Source: Mariniblastus fucicola (GTDB taxonomy: Bacteria > Planctomycetota > Planctomycetia > Pirellulales > Pirellulaceae). From it: 64,000 nucleotides of DNA. The notes below the pieces were generated by a model. It worked only from the letters and a program-made list of their open reading frames with translations, had not been told where the DNA came from and did not search any database. This document shows positions 1 to 8,911 of the stretch, piece after piece. How positions within the stretch are numbered: the stretch's first letter is position 1; the number at the start of each line of letters is the position of its first letter. Location of the stretch: the NCBI RefSeq assembly GCF_008087665.1, contig NZ_CP042912.1, forward strand, positions 1,984,001 through 2,048,000. Reading direction: 5' to 3'. A program made the position numbers and the translations under genes.

Positions 1-855
1 CATCCCAATCCGTGGTCGATGGACTTTGCGACTTTCAAAAGCCAGATTCGCTGGATGCAGGAAAGCTTCGACCTGATTTCCATGAGCGAAGTCCAGCAAC
101 GGATTGAAAGTGGCTTCAACGATCGGCCTGCCGTCGCGATATCTTTTGACGATGGCTATTCCGAGAATTGCGAAGAAGCCCTGCCGTTTCTGATTTCTGA
201 AAACATTCCGGTGACTTACTTTGTGACGGCGCATCACACGCGCGAGCAAACGCCCTTCCCTCACGACACGGAACGCGGAGCGCCGTTGCCTACCAATTCA
301 GTGGAGTCACTTCGAGCTTTGTCCAACGCCGGAGTCGAAATTGGTGCTCACACGCGAACGCATTTGAATCTTGGATCGACTGAAGATCCACATGTGATCT
401 ATGACGAAGTCGTGACCGCGACGCACGAAATCGAAGACATGATCGGCAAAAAGATCAACTACTTTGCGTTTCCATTTGGCCAATACGACGATCTGAGAGC
501 CAGCGTTTTTCACTTGCTCAAAGAACACGGCTTCAAAGGGGTCTGTTCTGCGTACGGCGGTTGGAATGACATCGGGGGAGACTCCTTTCATATCCAGCGC
601 ATCCACGGCGACCCCAAGTTCTCAAGAATGCGAAACTGGTTGACGTTTGATCCGCGAATTGCAGCCGTCAAACGATTCGACTATTTGCCAGACACGCCTG
701 ATTTCGATTGGGCAAAGTGGCGGCGCGACAATGAACCGCGCCTTGTCTCACAACGACTTTCCTTCCTAAACTCGGCGACCGATCCTTCGGCAATCGAAGA
801 GCCTGATTCTTCTGATTCCCTGCCACAGCAAGCCACAACTCGAGTCCAAAAATGA
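1..855 (+). CDS. Polysaccharide deacetylase (NodB homology domain), 5' partial
   Basis: This is a carbohydrate esterase family 4-type deacetylase that would remove N- or O-acetyl groups from a surface or exported polysaccharide. The reading frame is open to the first base, and the residues before the first ATG (position 19) look like normal family sequence, so the true start lies outside the window. Counting from that ATG, the motif SFDDGY (about residues 42-47) carries the catalytic and metal-binding aspartates. HTRTH (about 111-115) is the HxxxH zinc-binding motif, and FPFGQYDD (about 150) is the third conserved block. The last 30 residues are Ser/Asp/Glu rich and probably disordered. The stop codon overlaps the start of the next gene in ATGA, so it is translationally coupled to the glycosyltransferase and both probably serve one exopolysaccharide pathway. 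Confidence 0.85.
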   Translation, partial: HPNPWSMDFATFKSQIRWMQESFDLISMSEVQQRIESGFNDRPAVAISFDDGYSENCEEALPFLISENIPVTYFVTAHHTREQTPFPHDTERGAPLPTNSVESLRALSNAGVEIGAHTRTHLNLGSTEDPHVIYDEVVTATHEIEDMIGKKINYFAFPFGQYDDLRASVFHLLKEHGFKGVCSAYGGWNDIGGDSFHIQRIHGDPKFSRMRNWLTFDPRIAAVKRFDYLPDTPDFDWAKWRRDNEPRLVSQRLSFLNSATDPSAIEEPDSSDSLPQQATTRVQK

Positions 856-2060
856 ACGATTCCGACACCCGCCCTCTCAATGTCATGTTCGTCATCACCA
901 GCATGCCAGTTGGCGGTGCCGAAACGCTGTTGGTGAATCTGACGCGACGGTTTGACAAGACGCGCATCAAACCGATGATCGGCTGTCTCAAAGAACAGGG
1001 TGTCCTCGGGGACGAACTGGCAAACGAGATTCCGGTTTTCGAGCACTTGATCAATCACAAGTATGACGTTGCGGTCGCCAGAAGGCTGCGAAAGTTGTTT
1101 CGGAAAAACGAAGTCGACGCGGTCGTCACTGTGGGGGCGGGAGACAAAATGTTCTGGGGTCGATTGTCCGCTCGAGGCGCCGGAGTACCTGTAATTTTGT
1201 CGGCGTTGCATTCAACCGGTTGGCCGGACGGAGTCGGACGCCTGAACCGAATGCTGACTTCGATTACGGATGGATTCATCGCAGTTGCCAGGCATCACGC
1301 GGAATTTCTGGTCGAGTTCGAAAAGTTCCCGGAAGGCAAAGTCTTCATGATCCCCAACGGGATCGACACGCTGCGATTCAAAGCGAGTGATTCGTCGCGG
1401 CAGCAATGGCGTCAGAAAGTTGGCATCCCGGAAAACGCACCAACGCTTGGGATTGTCGCAGCGCTGCGACCGGAGAAAAATCATGAGCTGTTCCTTGAGT
1501 GTGCATCGCGAGCCCTGAAGCAGGTTCCAGACGCGCATTTCGTCATTGCCGGAGACGGTCCGGGACGGCCCCAACTTGAATCACTCGCCGACGAAAAATC
1601 GATCGCCGACAACGTGCACTTTCTGGGTTCCGTTTCCGATATCCCTGGCGTGCTGTCGATGTTAGATGTGTTTGCGTTGACCAGCCACAACGAAGCCAGT
1701 CCGGTCTCGATTCTTGAAGCGCTTTCCTGTAATCGCCCGGTCGTCGCAACGGACGTCGGTTCAATCAAGGAGTCAGTGCTTCACGGAGCCACTGGCTATC
1801 TTTGCGAGCCCGGAAATGCCGAAGATGTTTCGTCCCGCTGGATCGAGCTGCTGACCGATCCAGACCTGCGAGAACAGATGGGACGCAAGGGACGAGCTCA
1901 CGTTGTCGACAACAGTTCGCTGGACTCAATGACAGACGGCTACACCGAACTGATTGAGTCGCTCTACCGGCAGAAGAAAAGCACTTGCAGGCGAAGCTCG
2001 TTTTCAAATTCAATTGCCACCTGGGCGGGCTCTGTGTTTCCCGTCACGTCCGCGAATTGA
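852..2060 (+). CDS. Glycosyltransferase, GT4 family (GT-B fold)
   Basis: This 402-residue protein would transfer a sugar from a nucleotide-sugar donor onto a growing glycan at the cytoplasmic face. The N-terminal Rossmann half has the GGAET motif near residue 18, typical of family 1/4 transferases. The C-terminal half has the donor-site region IPNGIDT (about 170), the stretch GIVAALRPEKNH (about 203) and the signature SPVSILEALSCNRPVVATD (about 283-301), whose glutamates correspond to the E-x7-E donor motif. The start ATG overlaps the deacetylase stop by four bases (ATGA), so the two are an operon. The last 25 residues are basic and serine-rich and fall beyond the usual domain end. The acceptor and sugar cannot be told from sequence. 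Confidence 0.88.
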   Translation: MNDSDTRPLNVMFVITSMPVGGAETLLVNLTRRFDKTRIKPMIGCLKEQGVLGDELANEIPVFEHLINHKYDVAVARRLRKLFRKNEVDAVVTVGAGDKMFWGRLSARGAGVPVILSALHSTGWPDGVGRLNRMLTSITDGFIAVARHHAEFLVEFEKFPEGKVFMIPNGIDTLRFKASDSSRQQWRQKVGIPENAPTLGIVAALRPEKNHELFLECASRALKQVPDAHFVIAGDGPGRPQLESLADEKSIADNVHFLGSVSDIPGVLSMLDVFALTSHNEASPVSILEALSCNRPVVATDVGSIKESVLHGATGYLCEPGNAEDVSSRWIELLTDPDLREQMGRKGRAHVVDNSSLDSMTDGYTELIESLYRQKKSTCRRSSFSNSIATWAGSVFPVTSAN

Positions 2061-2303
2061 CTATTAAAATTCTGAGTTGTCAAGCCCGTCTCTGGCGACG
2101 ATTTTGATGCTCGATTTCGCCCTTCTGAAAAGAAATTTCGGGCCTGGTTCCCGCGTTTTGTGGGGTTCCCGGAAAAATGCCAATTGAACTCTTTTACCCG
2201 CAACCATCCTCGCTAGAATCGCACAGTCGTTGATTTGAGTGGCTCTGATTTGGAGCTGCTTGAATCGAATGTTTCCACCGTTTTCAAATGACTGTGAACC
2301 GAT

Positions 2304-3014
2304 TTGAATACCAAAATTGCACAACTTGTTGAAGCTGCTCCGGCAGTGCTTCCTTCTTTGTTGCTTTGTGATTTTGGCAATCTGGTTTCTGAAGTAGAGC
2401 GGTTGGAAAAAGCAGGAGTTGCTGCGTTGCACCTCGACGTTATGGACGGGGTGTTCGTGCCGAACTTTACTTACGGAATGACCATTGTCTCGGCGCTGCG
2501 AAAGCTGACCGACCTGACGTTGGACGTTCACTTGATGATGGTCCATCCGGAAAAATATGTCGACGCGTTTGTCGATGCCGGAGCCGACATCATTACGATT
2601 CACGCCGAAGCCGTTGATGAGGCTGTTCCGGTATTGAATCAGATTCGCGAAAGAGGTGCCGCGGCCGGGATTGCCGTGAATCCGGATACGCCTGTTTCCA
2701 AAATCAAAGATGCTCTCCCGCACGCAGATCTTGTTCTGGTGATGAGCGTCAATGCAGGATTTGGAGGACAGAGTTTTATCGAACCGGTGCTTGAAAAACT
2801 TGGTGAGATTCGCGGTTTGCCTGGTGGGCAAGACGTCATCCTTGAAATGGACGGCGGAATAAATAAATCAACGATCGCCAAATGCGTGGCCGTGGGATGC
2901 CAGCTTTGCGTTGCCGGAAGTGCAGTCTTCAAGACTCCTTTTGAAAATGATTACGGCGCGGCGATCGAGGACCTGATGGGTGAGGTTTCACGTGAAGATT
3001 TACGACAGGGCTGA
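2304..3014 (+). CDS. rpe: Ribulose-phosphate 3-epimerase
   Basis: It interconverts D-ribulose 5-phosphate and D-xylulose 5-phosphate in the pentose phosphate and Calvin pathways. At 236 residues it is close to the usual 220-230. The (beta/alpha)8 signatures are all present: HLDVMDGVFVPNFTYG (about 43-58) with metal-binding His and the first catalytic Asp, DVHLMMVHPEKY (about 73-84), the phosphate-binding MSVNAGFGGQSFI (about 147-159) and the second catalytic Asp in LEMDGGIN (about 181-188). The start is TTG, because no ATG or GTG lies in frame ahead of the conserved N-terminus. Its 3' end overlaps the next gene by 23 to 35 bases depending on that gene's start, so the pair is likely co-translated. 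Confidence 0.95.
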   Translation: MNTKIAQLVEAAPAVLPSLLLCDFGNLVSEVERLEKAGVAALHLDVMDGVFVPNFTYGMTIVSALRKLTDLTLDVHLMMVHPEKYVDAFVDAGADIITIHAEAVDEAVPVLNQIRERGAAAGIAVNPDTPVSKIKDALPHADLVLVMSVNAGFGGQSFIEPVLEKLGEIRGLPGGQDVILEMDGGINKSTIAKCVAVGCQLCVAGSAVFKTPFENDYGAAIEDLMGEVSREDLRQG

Positions 3015-3621
3015 CGGATCAAAGATCCTTTTGGTTCGCCCTGGAGCAACTGAATTTGACGAACAGGGCCGAATTATCGGCACGCTGGACATTCCGCTAA
3101 GCGAACTTGGGCTCGCGCAGGTCGAGGAGCTTGCTGAGTCGTCGGTGGGACTCGACATCAAAGCAGTGCTCAGTTCGCCAAGCCTTGCGGCGCAGCAAAC
3201 GGCTGAGGTGCTTGGAAAAAAACATGGTCGCAAGATCAAAGTCCGAAATGCGCTCCGCAATATTGATATGGGGCTGTGGCAAGGTAAGGAGCTGGAAGAG
3301 CTTCGTGCTAATCAGCCGAAAGTCGCCAGGCAATGGGAGGATCACCCGGAGACGGTTTGTCCGCCAGAAGGTGAATCGATCGAAGACGTGTTGCCACGAG
3401 TGCAGAAGTTACTGTTGAAGTTGCAGAAAAAGCACAGGGCTGGCACGATCGTCATCGTGGTTGCAGATCCGCTGGCCAAGGTGATTGCTTCGTTGTTGAG
3501 TCAGCAGGCGGCACCGGAACCAGAAGCCGCTGCCGCACCAGATAAAGATTCTCCGGTGGAGCATTCTGGATGTGGCAAAATGGATTTGCTGCCGCTAAGC
3601 GTTGAGCTGGCGGATGTTTAG
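2992..3621 (+). CDS. Histidine-phosphatase-fold protein lacking both catalytic histidines
   Basis: The protein (209 residues) has the phosphoglycerate mutase fold but appears catalytically dead. The N-terminal block reads LVRPGATEFDEQGRI where active members have RHG: the phosphorylated histidine is a proline. The second catalytic histidine, normally in a (V/S)HGG-type block, is replaced in IVVADPLAKV. Other features persist, including LDIPLSELGLAQ, SSPSLAAQQTAEVL and MGLWQGKELEEL. The start is uncertain: GTG at 2980 or GTG at 2992; the latter gives the shorter overlap with rpe and is used here. Overlap with rpe suggests a linked, perhaps regulatory, role. The C-terminus is Ala/Glu/Pro rich followed by a short conserved-looking tail. 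A non-enzymatic function is inference. Confidence 0.7.
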   Translation: MKIYDRADGSKILLVRPGATEFDEQGRIIGTLDIPLSELGLAQVEELAESSVGLDIKAVLSSPSLAAQQTAEVLGKKHGRKIKVRNALRNIDMGLWQGKELEELRANQPKVARQWEDHPETVCPPEGESIEDVLPRVQKLLLKLQKKHRAGTIVIVVADPLAKVIASLLSQQAAPEPEAAAAPDKDSPVEHSGCGKMDLLPLSVELADV

Positions 3622-3734
3622 TCCGCAAGTTGCTGCCGCTGAAGGTTAGGGGAGTCGCTCGTGAGCTCGCAGCCGATGGGCTCGTAGTCGATTCCATCGC
3701 GGCGCCGGCCAGCGCCTCGCCGGGATGGTCCGAC

Positions 3735-5540
3735 TTACTCAAGGGCTTCCAGTTCTTCCCAACGCTCAAATTTCTTCGTCAGCTCGGCCTGCATATCCGT
3801 GGCGTCCTGTTGCACTCTCGCGATCTCGGCTTTGTTGCTCTTGTAAAAATCCGGATCGCCCATCTGAGCGTGAAGCTTCTCGATCTGCGACTCAAGAAAT
3901 TCAATCTTCTCAGGCAGCGACTCCAACTCCCGCTTCTCCTTGTAGCTCAGCCGACGCGTTTTCGACGTGTCATCCGTCTTCGTCGAATCAATTCGTTTCT
4001 TCTTCGAAGGAGCCGCGTCTTTGGTTTCTGCGGCTTTCGATTGCCGAACCCAATCGTCGTAGCCGCCAACGTACTCCTTCAGCGTGCCGTTTTCGAACAC
4101 GATCGAACTGGAAACGACATTGTTCAGGAACTGTCGGTCGTGACTCACGATTAAAACCGTGCCATCGAAATCAACCAGCTTACTCTCCAGCAATTCCAAC
4201 GTTTCGGTGTCGAGGTCGTTCGTCGGTTCGTCCATCACGATCACATTGGCAGGCTTCGCAAAAAGCTTAGCCAGCAAAATTCGATTCCGTTCTCCACCGG
4301 AAAGGAATTTTACCTCGGTTCTGGCACGTTGAGGTTCGAACAGAAAGTCTGCCAGGTAGCCCAGAATATGAGTCGGTTTATCGTTGATCAGCAAACGGTC
4401 CGAACCTTCGCCGACGTTGTCGAGCACCGATAGTTCGGGGTCGAGCTGCGATTTTAGCTGGTCGAAGTAGGCGATTTCCAGATTGGTGCCCATCTTGATC
4501 TTGCCGGACGTGGGCGGCAGTTTGCCCAGCATCACTTTCAACAGCGTCGATTTTCCGATGCCATTGCGGCCAATAATCCCGACCTTGTCACCACGCAGGA
4601 TCGACGTCGAGAACTCTTCAAAAACTGGTTTGTCGCCATAGCTGAAGGTGACTTCGTCCAGCTCAATCGTCACGTTGCCGCTTCGTTGCCCCTGTTGAAT
4701 TTTCAGCTTTGAAGTTCCCACCTGGGACCGTCGGTCGCTGCGTTGTTCCCGCATCGCCTTGAGCGCACGAACGCGGCCTTCGTTGCGAGTCCGGCGTGCT
4801 TTGATGCCCTTGCGGATCCAAACTTCTTCTTCGGCCAGCCGTTTGTCGAACAGTGCGTTCTGCTTTTCTTCGGCTTCGATGGCTTCCTGTTTCCGTTTCA
4901 GGAAAGTTTGATAGTCGCAGCTCCAGTCGAAGATTCGTCCGCGATCGATTTCCAGAATTCGCGTCGCCAGTTTCTGCAAAAACGCGCGGTCGTGCGTCAC
5001 GAACAACAACGTCGCCGAGTAATCTTTCAGGAACTCTTCCAGCCATTTGATCGACGGAATATCCAGATGGTTCGTCGGTTCGTCCAACAGCAATACATCG
5101 GGCTCGGAGACGATCGCCTGAGCCAACAATACTCGACGCTTCATCCCTGCAGACAAAGTTTCGAAACGCGAATCGGGATCGAGCTCCATACGTGAAATGA
5201 TTTGCGTCGTACGGGTGTGAGCTTCCCACTCTTCGAGGTCAATTTTCTCGCCAGAGAACGCGGGATCGAAAGCACGTTGAACGATTTCTTCAACCGAGCC
5301 CTTTTCATCGGTTGGCACGTATTGGGAAAGCTGACGGACGCGAACGCCCGGTGCCAAAACGATCTTTCCGGCGTCAGGATCCTGTTGGCCGGAGAGCAGT
5401 TTTAGCAACGTGGTTTTTCCGGCGCCGTTGCGGCCAAGCAGTCCGATTTTCTGGCCGGGTTCGATCACGCAGGAGACTTCGTCCAGCAAAGCGGGACCAC
5501 GGAAACGGATGGTGACGTTGTCGACAGTGATCAGGGGCAT
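3735..5540 (-). CDS. ABC-F family ATPase, Uup-like
   Basis: This soluble protein has two ABC cassettes and no membrane segments, as in the ABC-F family, whose members act on ribosomes (Uup also acts in DNA transposon-excision control). Cassette 1 has Walker A GRNGAGKTTLL (about 36-46), signature LSAGMKRR and Walker B VLLLDEPTNHLD. Cassette 2 has GRNGIGKSTLL, LSGGERNR and VIVMDEPTNDLD. The linker between them is short and highly charged. The C-terminal 90 residues (after about 510) are Lys/Glu rich with heptad-like leucines, matching the coiled-coil C-terminal domain of Uup. At 601 residues it is somewhat shorter than E. coli Uup (635). The first signature has LSAG rather than LSGG. Gene symbol is withheld because ABC-F subfamilies are hard to separate by eye. 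Confidence 0.85.
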   Translation of the reverse strand: MPLITVDNVTIRFRGPALLDEVSCVIEPGQKIGLLGRNGAGKTTLLKLLSGQQDPDAGKIVLAPGVRVRQLSQYVPTDEKGSVEEIVQRAFDPAFSGEKIDLEEWEAHTRTTQIISRMELDPDSRFETLSAGMKRRVLLAQAIVSEPDVLLLDEPTNHLDIPSIKWLEEFLKDYSATLLFVTHDRAFLQKLATRILEIDRGRIFDWSCDYQTFLKRKQEAIEAEEKQNALFDKRLAEEEVWIRKGIKARRTRNEGRVRALKAMREQRSDRRSQVGTSKLKIQQGQRSGNVTIELDEVTFSYGDKPVFEEFSTSILRGDKVGIIGRNGIGKSTLLKVMLGKLPPTSGKIKMGTNLEIAYFDQLKSQLDPELSVLDNVGEGSDRLLINDKPTHILGYLADFLFEPQRARTEVKFLSGGERNRILLAKLFAKPANVIVMDEPTNDLDTETLELLESKLVDFDGTVLIVSHDRQFLNNVVSSSIVFENGTLKEYVGGYDDWVRQSKAAETKDAAPSKKKRIDSTKTDDTSKTRRLSYKEKRELESLPEKIEFLESQIEKLHAQMGDPDFYKSNKAEIARVQQDATDMQAELTKKFERWEELEALE

Positions 5541-5548
5541 GGGGGGCA

Positions 5549-5738
5549 GTTAAAAGTTTACAGTTTAAAGGTTACAGTATTCATCATCGCACTCAGCAAC
5601 GACACCCGAACCGGTCACGCTCGATCGGCGATTGGGCGTCCGACGGCGGCGGAGCGCTGCGTGCGGATCACGGCGAGGCTGTCGAGCGCGGCGATGCGGA
5701 AACGAAGACTGTACACTGTACCCCGTAAACTTTTAACT
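5549..5738. repeat. Intergenic inverted-repeat pair, GTACAG/AAAAGTTTACAG type
   Basis: The gap between the ABC-F gene and the phosphoesterase is bounded by two imperfect inverted arms. The left arm (5549-5580) reads TTAAAAGTTTACAG and onwards; the right arm (5709-5738) reads GTACACTGTA, then CCCC, then GTAAACTTTTAACT. They are reverse complements apart from a few bases. The right arm ends four bases before the phosphoesterase ATG. A second pair of the same kind lies at 9934-10028. Between the arms is GC-rich DNA with no gene. Confidence 0.7.
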
Positions 5739-5742
5739 CCCT

Positions 5743-6249
5743 ATGCAAATCGGACTTATTTCAGACACGCACAGCTACCTCGATCCCAAAGTATTCACCG
5801 CGTTCAAAGACTGTGACGAGATTTGGCACGCGGGTGATTTTGGGACCATGGCCGTGGCGGAAGAGCTGGCAGAGTTTTTGCCGCTCAAGGGCGTTTACGG
5901 GAATATCGATGATCGTGAGATCCGACACGCCTATCCCGAGAATCTTAGGTTTGAGTGTGAGGGCGTTGATATTTTGATGACGCATATCGCGGGCCGCCCT
6001 GGCAGATATCCGGCTCGGGTAAAGCAGCTATTGAAGGAGTCGACTCCGGACGTTTTGATCTGTGGGCACTCGCATATGGTGCATGTGGAAAATGATTTGC
6101 GGCACAGAAAGATGAAGTACATTAATCCTGGTGCGGCCGGACACGAAGGGCATCACGTGATGCGGACGCTGATCAAGCTAAAGTGCGTCAAGGGAAAGCT
6201 GAAGGATATGAAGCTGGTTGAGTTGGGGCCTCGCGGGCGAGCGACGTAA
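5743..6249 (+). CDS. YfcE-type metallophosphoesterase
   Basis: This 168-residue calcineurin-like phosphoesterase belongs to the small MJ0936/YfcE group, which hydrolyse phosphodiesters or phosphomonoesters with two metals. All metal-binding motifs are visible: SDTHSY (residues 7-12, Asp and His), HAGDFG (about 30-35), GNIDDR (about 53-58, Asn), THIAG (about 80-84, His) and GHSHMVH (about 106-112, two His). IINPGA-type block reads YINPGAAG. The length is normal for the family. The ATG follows directly on the right arm of an inverted repeat, so no clear ribosome binding site is visible. It converges on the DUF4159 gene across a hairpin repeat cluster. The natural substrate cannot be inferred. 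Confidence 0.88.
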   Translation: MQIGLISDTHSYLDPKVFTAFKDCDEIWHAGDFGTMAVAEELAEFLPLKGVYGNIDDREIRHAYPENLRFECEGVDILMTHIAGRPGRYPARVKQLLKESTPDVLICGHSHMVHVENDLRHRKMKYINPGAAGHEGHHVMRTLIKLKCVKGKLKDMKLVELGPRGRAT

Positions 6250-6250
6250 G

Positions 6251-6345
6251 AAGTAGGCAAGTCTGTCCCAGACTTGCTTTGATGTGTCAGTCTGGGACAG
6301 ACTGACCTACTAAGGAAGATCAGTCCAAGCGCGGACTGACCTGTC
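6251..6345. repeat. Palindromic repeat cluster, GTAGGCAAGTCTGTCCCAGACTTGC family
   Basis: Three hairpin-forming units lie between two convergent genes. They read AAGTCTGTCCCAGACTT, GTCAGTCTGGGACAGACTGAC and CAGTCCAAGCGCGGACTG, each a near-perfect palindrome, with GTAGG or CCTAC at the flanks. The same family occurs at 13318-13460 and 57825-57965. Placed between convergent stops, it could act as a two-way transcription terminator, although no T-tract follows; that role is inference. Confidence 0.75.
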
Positions 6346-6352
6346 TGGAACA

Positions 6353-8728
6353 TCACTCAACCAGCAAACGATACAGCAACACGTTCACCCCGATCTTTTC
6401 GGCGTCCTCGCGCTTGTACCCATCGCACTGGGAAACCGTCGAGCTCTCCATCGCACAGCTCAAGTCGTGCTGAGAAAACACAACCGCCAGGCGACCGTTG
6501 ATCTCGTGGCCTTCCAGATCAGGCGGGCCCTTAATCTCCTCGAACTTGCCCGTGTCGCCACGTTTCTTGCGAAGCGTCACGCTGTCGATTTTGAACAGGA
6601 ACTTGCGGTTGTTCCAGATCGCATGCTGCGGAGAAATCGGCTTCAGTTGCTCGCCCAGGATCTCCGCCATCTCTTCTCGAAAACTGGCCGTGAAATCTTC
6701 CGACGAACAAATCGAATCGGCAAAGATAAATCCGCCCATCTCCAAATACGTCTTGATCGCAAAACGCTCATCTTCTGTAAAGGAAAACGAATTGCGGCCG
6801 TGCATGAACACGAAAGGATAATCTCCTAGCTGATCCAAATCTGCGGCCACGAACTTCTTCTCGAGGTTCACGGAGTTCCCGCTCTCGGCATACCGTTTTT
6901 GGATGTTTCGCCACGCGTTCGGAGCCTCGTCATACCCGCCGTCGTGGATCAATTTCGGCAGCTCAAGCGAACGATGCATCAGAACCGATTTGGCTTTGCC
7001 TTCCAGTTTTGGGCGATCGCCTTTCTCTTTCAGCTCGCGGCCGGTCGCGTACGTCGTCACGTTGACGCCGACTTTGGTGGCGTACTGTATTTGATCCAGC
7101 AGCTTGTCGAATTTTGGCGCAGAGTTCTTCATTTTCCGCTCGATCCCCGGCCGATCAACGTTCCATAAACAGGCCAGATTTCGCGGACAATAGATCACAC
7201 TGGTTTTACAGCACGCCTGCAACCCAAGCAGCGGTCGTTCGTCGGGTCGATCCAGGCGATAGTGCGAAGTCCACACCGGATGGTTCGCCGGCAGCGGCTC
7301 AAGCGGACTTTCCGGGAAAAGCTCTGCCATCAAATCACGGAACGAGCGATCAAACTCAGCTCGGTCACAGCCTTCGCCCTGGCACGCATCGGCGAACAGG
7401 AATCCACCGTTCTCCAAATAGGTTTTGAGCGAATCTTTCTGAAAGTCCGTCAGCACGAATCCGCTGTTGCCGGACATAAACAGCACGGGCGATTCGAGCA
7501 GATCGTCTGCCGTCGCAGCCGCGCCACGGACTTCCTGCCAGTTAAGTTTTTGATCCCAGGCCTTTTCCAGATTTCGAGTCAGATAATGCACACCTTTCTG
7601 ATGCATATTGTCTTCGTCGGTTTCGAACAGGTACTTACCAATCGCGATTGGGCGTTTTCCTTTGGACAGAAACAACAGCGCCATTGCCGTCGCCACATCC
7701 TTGTTCTCGATCGCACCACCATTCCACGTGCCGCCGTCCATTTGCCAATCCAGCAACCTGGCCGTACCCTCGCGATACCAGTCATGAGCTCCAAAGAATC
7801 GTCGTCCCGAAAGTCGGCCGGCACGTTCGAGAGCGTACAGAAAATAGAAACGCCACTGAACGCCTCGTCCTCCCTTGAGTCGACCAAGTTCAAAGTTGTT
7901 GCCAAGATGATCGGCAGTTTGCTGTTCGTGTCCGACTGACGCGATGTCGCTACAGCACCTGATCCTCACACCGTCAAAGAGCGCGTTCAGGTCCGGGAGG
8001 TTTTCTTCGACAATGATTGACGAAGCCAGGCCCGCTGCCGCCATGCTGCGGCTGTCGCGCTTTCCGCGGCCTGCGTGGTAACTGTAACCGCCATCTTTAA
8101 CGCGACAGTTTTCCCAGTAGTTTTTGGTTCCTTCCCAGACCTTGTCCTCGATCACAGCGCCCATGCGAGACGCTTCGTGGAGCGCCAACAGAGCAAACTG
8201 ACTGTTCGACGAATCCGGAGAACCACTTCCGCCGTTTCTGCCGTAAGCCCAGCCACCGTGCCCTTTGGAGTTGCCTTTTTCCTGAATCTTGATCAGCCAG
8301 TTGACGTCTTCCTGAACTTCTTGCAGATATTTGTTGCCCTCAGGATCCGCTGCGGCCAGGCACATGATTTTGAGCGAAATGAAATAAGTCGTCTTTTGCC
8401 GTTCAGATCGAATCGATTCGATGCCGCGTTGGATCGCCCGCGTGTCAGCCCGATCGGACGCGTTGATCAGAGCCAACGTGCACAGCGCGGTCGTTCCGCC
8501 AGAATAGCTCTGCACATCGACCCAGCCTCCGCTGGCGTTTTGACTTGACTCCAGGGAGTCGATGCCTCTTTTGATCGCGTCGCGAACTTCTGCCGCCGAG
8601 AACTCTCGGCCTTGAGGAGCCGCTCGTCGGTCGCGTCCGAACATGCCTTGAGCGTCAACGTCGGAACTGGCGACCACAAGTGCAAAAAGGCTGGCGGCGA
8701 ATAACGCACTGAGTTTAAATTGATTCAT
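6353..8728 (-). CDS. Secreted DUF4159 protein with terpenoid-cyclase-like repeats
   Basis: A cleavable signal peptide is evident (MNQFKLSALFAASLFALVVA, then SSDVDAQ). Residues about 45-370 contain repeats with the QNASGGWVD, GHGGWAYG and KDGGYSYH patterns of the squalene-hopene cyclase/prenyltransferase alpha-alpha toroid. Two DUF4159 modules follow: FMSGNSGFVLTDFQKDSLK...GGFLFADACQ near 415-450 and FMHGRNSFSFTEDERFAIK...GGFIFADSIC near 645-680. DUF4159 resembles the N-terminal half of a class I glutamine amidotransferase domain. The protein is 791 residues. It is divergent from the MoxR-DUF58-BatA-VWA cluster, and such proteins commonly accompany that cluster, so it probably works with it in the envelope. 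The biochemical function is unknown. Confidence 0.82.
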   Translation of the reverse strand: MNQFKLSALFAASLFALVVASSDVDAQGMFGRDRRAAPQGREFSAAEVRDAIKRGIDSLESSQNASGGWVDVQSYSGGTTALCTLALINASDRADTRAIQRGIESIRSERQKTTYFISLKIMCLAAADPEGNKYLQEVQEDVNWLIKIQEKGNSKGHGGWAYGRNGGSGSPDSSNSQFALLALHEASRMGAVIEDKVWEGTKNYWENCRVKDGGYSYHAGRGKRDSRSMAAAGLASSIIVEENLPDLNALFDGVRIRCCSDIASVGHEQQTADHLGNNFELGRLKGGRGVQWRFYFLYALERAGRLSGRRFFGAHDWYREGTARLLDWQMDGGTWNGGAIENKDVATAMALLFLSKGKRPIAIGKYLFETDEDNMHQKGVHYLTRNLEKAWDQKLNWQEVRGAAATADDLLESPVLFMSGNSGFVLTDFQKDSLKTYLENGGFLFADACQGEGCDRAEFDRSFRDLMAELFPESPLEPLPANHPVWTSHYRLDRPDERPLLGLQACCKTSVIYCPRNLACLWNVDRPGIERKMKNSAPKFDKLLDQIQYATKVGVNVTTYATGRELKEKGDRPKLEGKAKSVLMHRSLELPKLIHDGGYDEAPNAWRNIQKRYAESGNSVNLEKKFVAADLDQLGDYPFVFMHGRNSFSFTEDERFAIKTYLEMGGFIFADSICSSEDFTASFREEMAEILGEQLKPISPQHAIWNNRKFLFKIDSVTLRKKRGDTGKFEEIKGPPDLEGHEINGRLAVVFSQHDLSCAMESSTVSQCDGYKREDAEKIGVNVLLYRLLVE

Positions 8729-8911
8729 CGCAGAACTCCCTGACCCAAGAACCCGTACCTATCATAGAGACTTTTCGGACAAAAAACTCTTTAACGCCGG
8801 TGCGTTGCCCCTTCCGAGGCCGAAATTTACAATAGGATTCATGCGTCGCAAGTATTCTGAGAATTTTGCGGCGAATTTGAGACACATAAGCAGGCCAGGA
8901 TCGGAGTTAGT

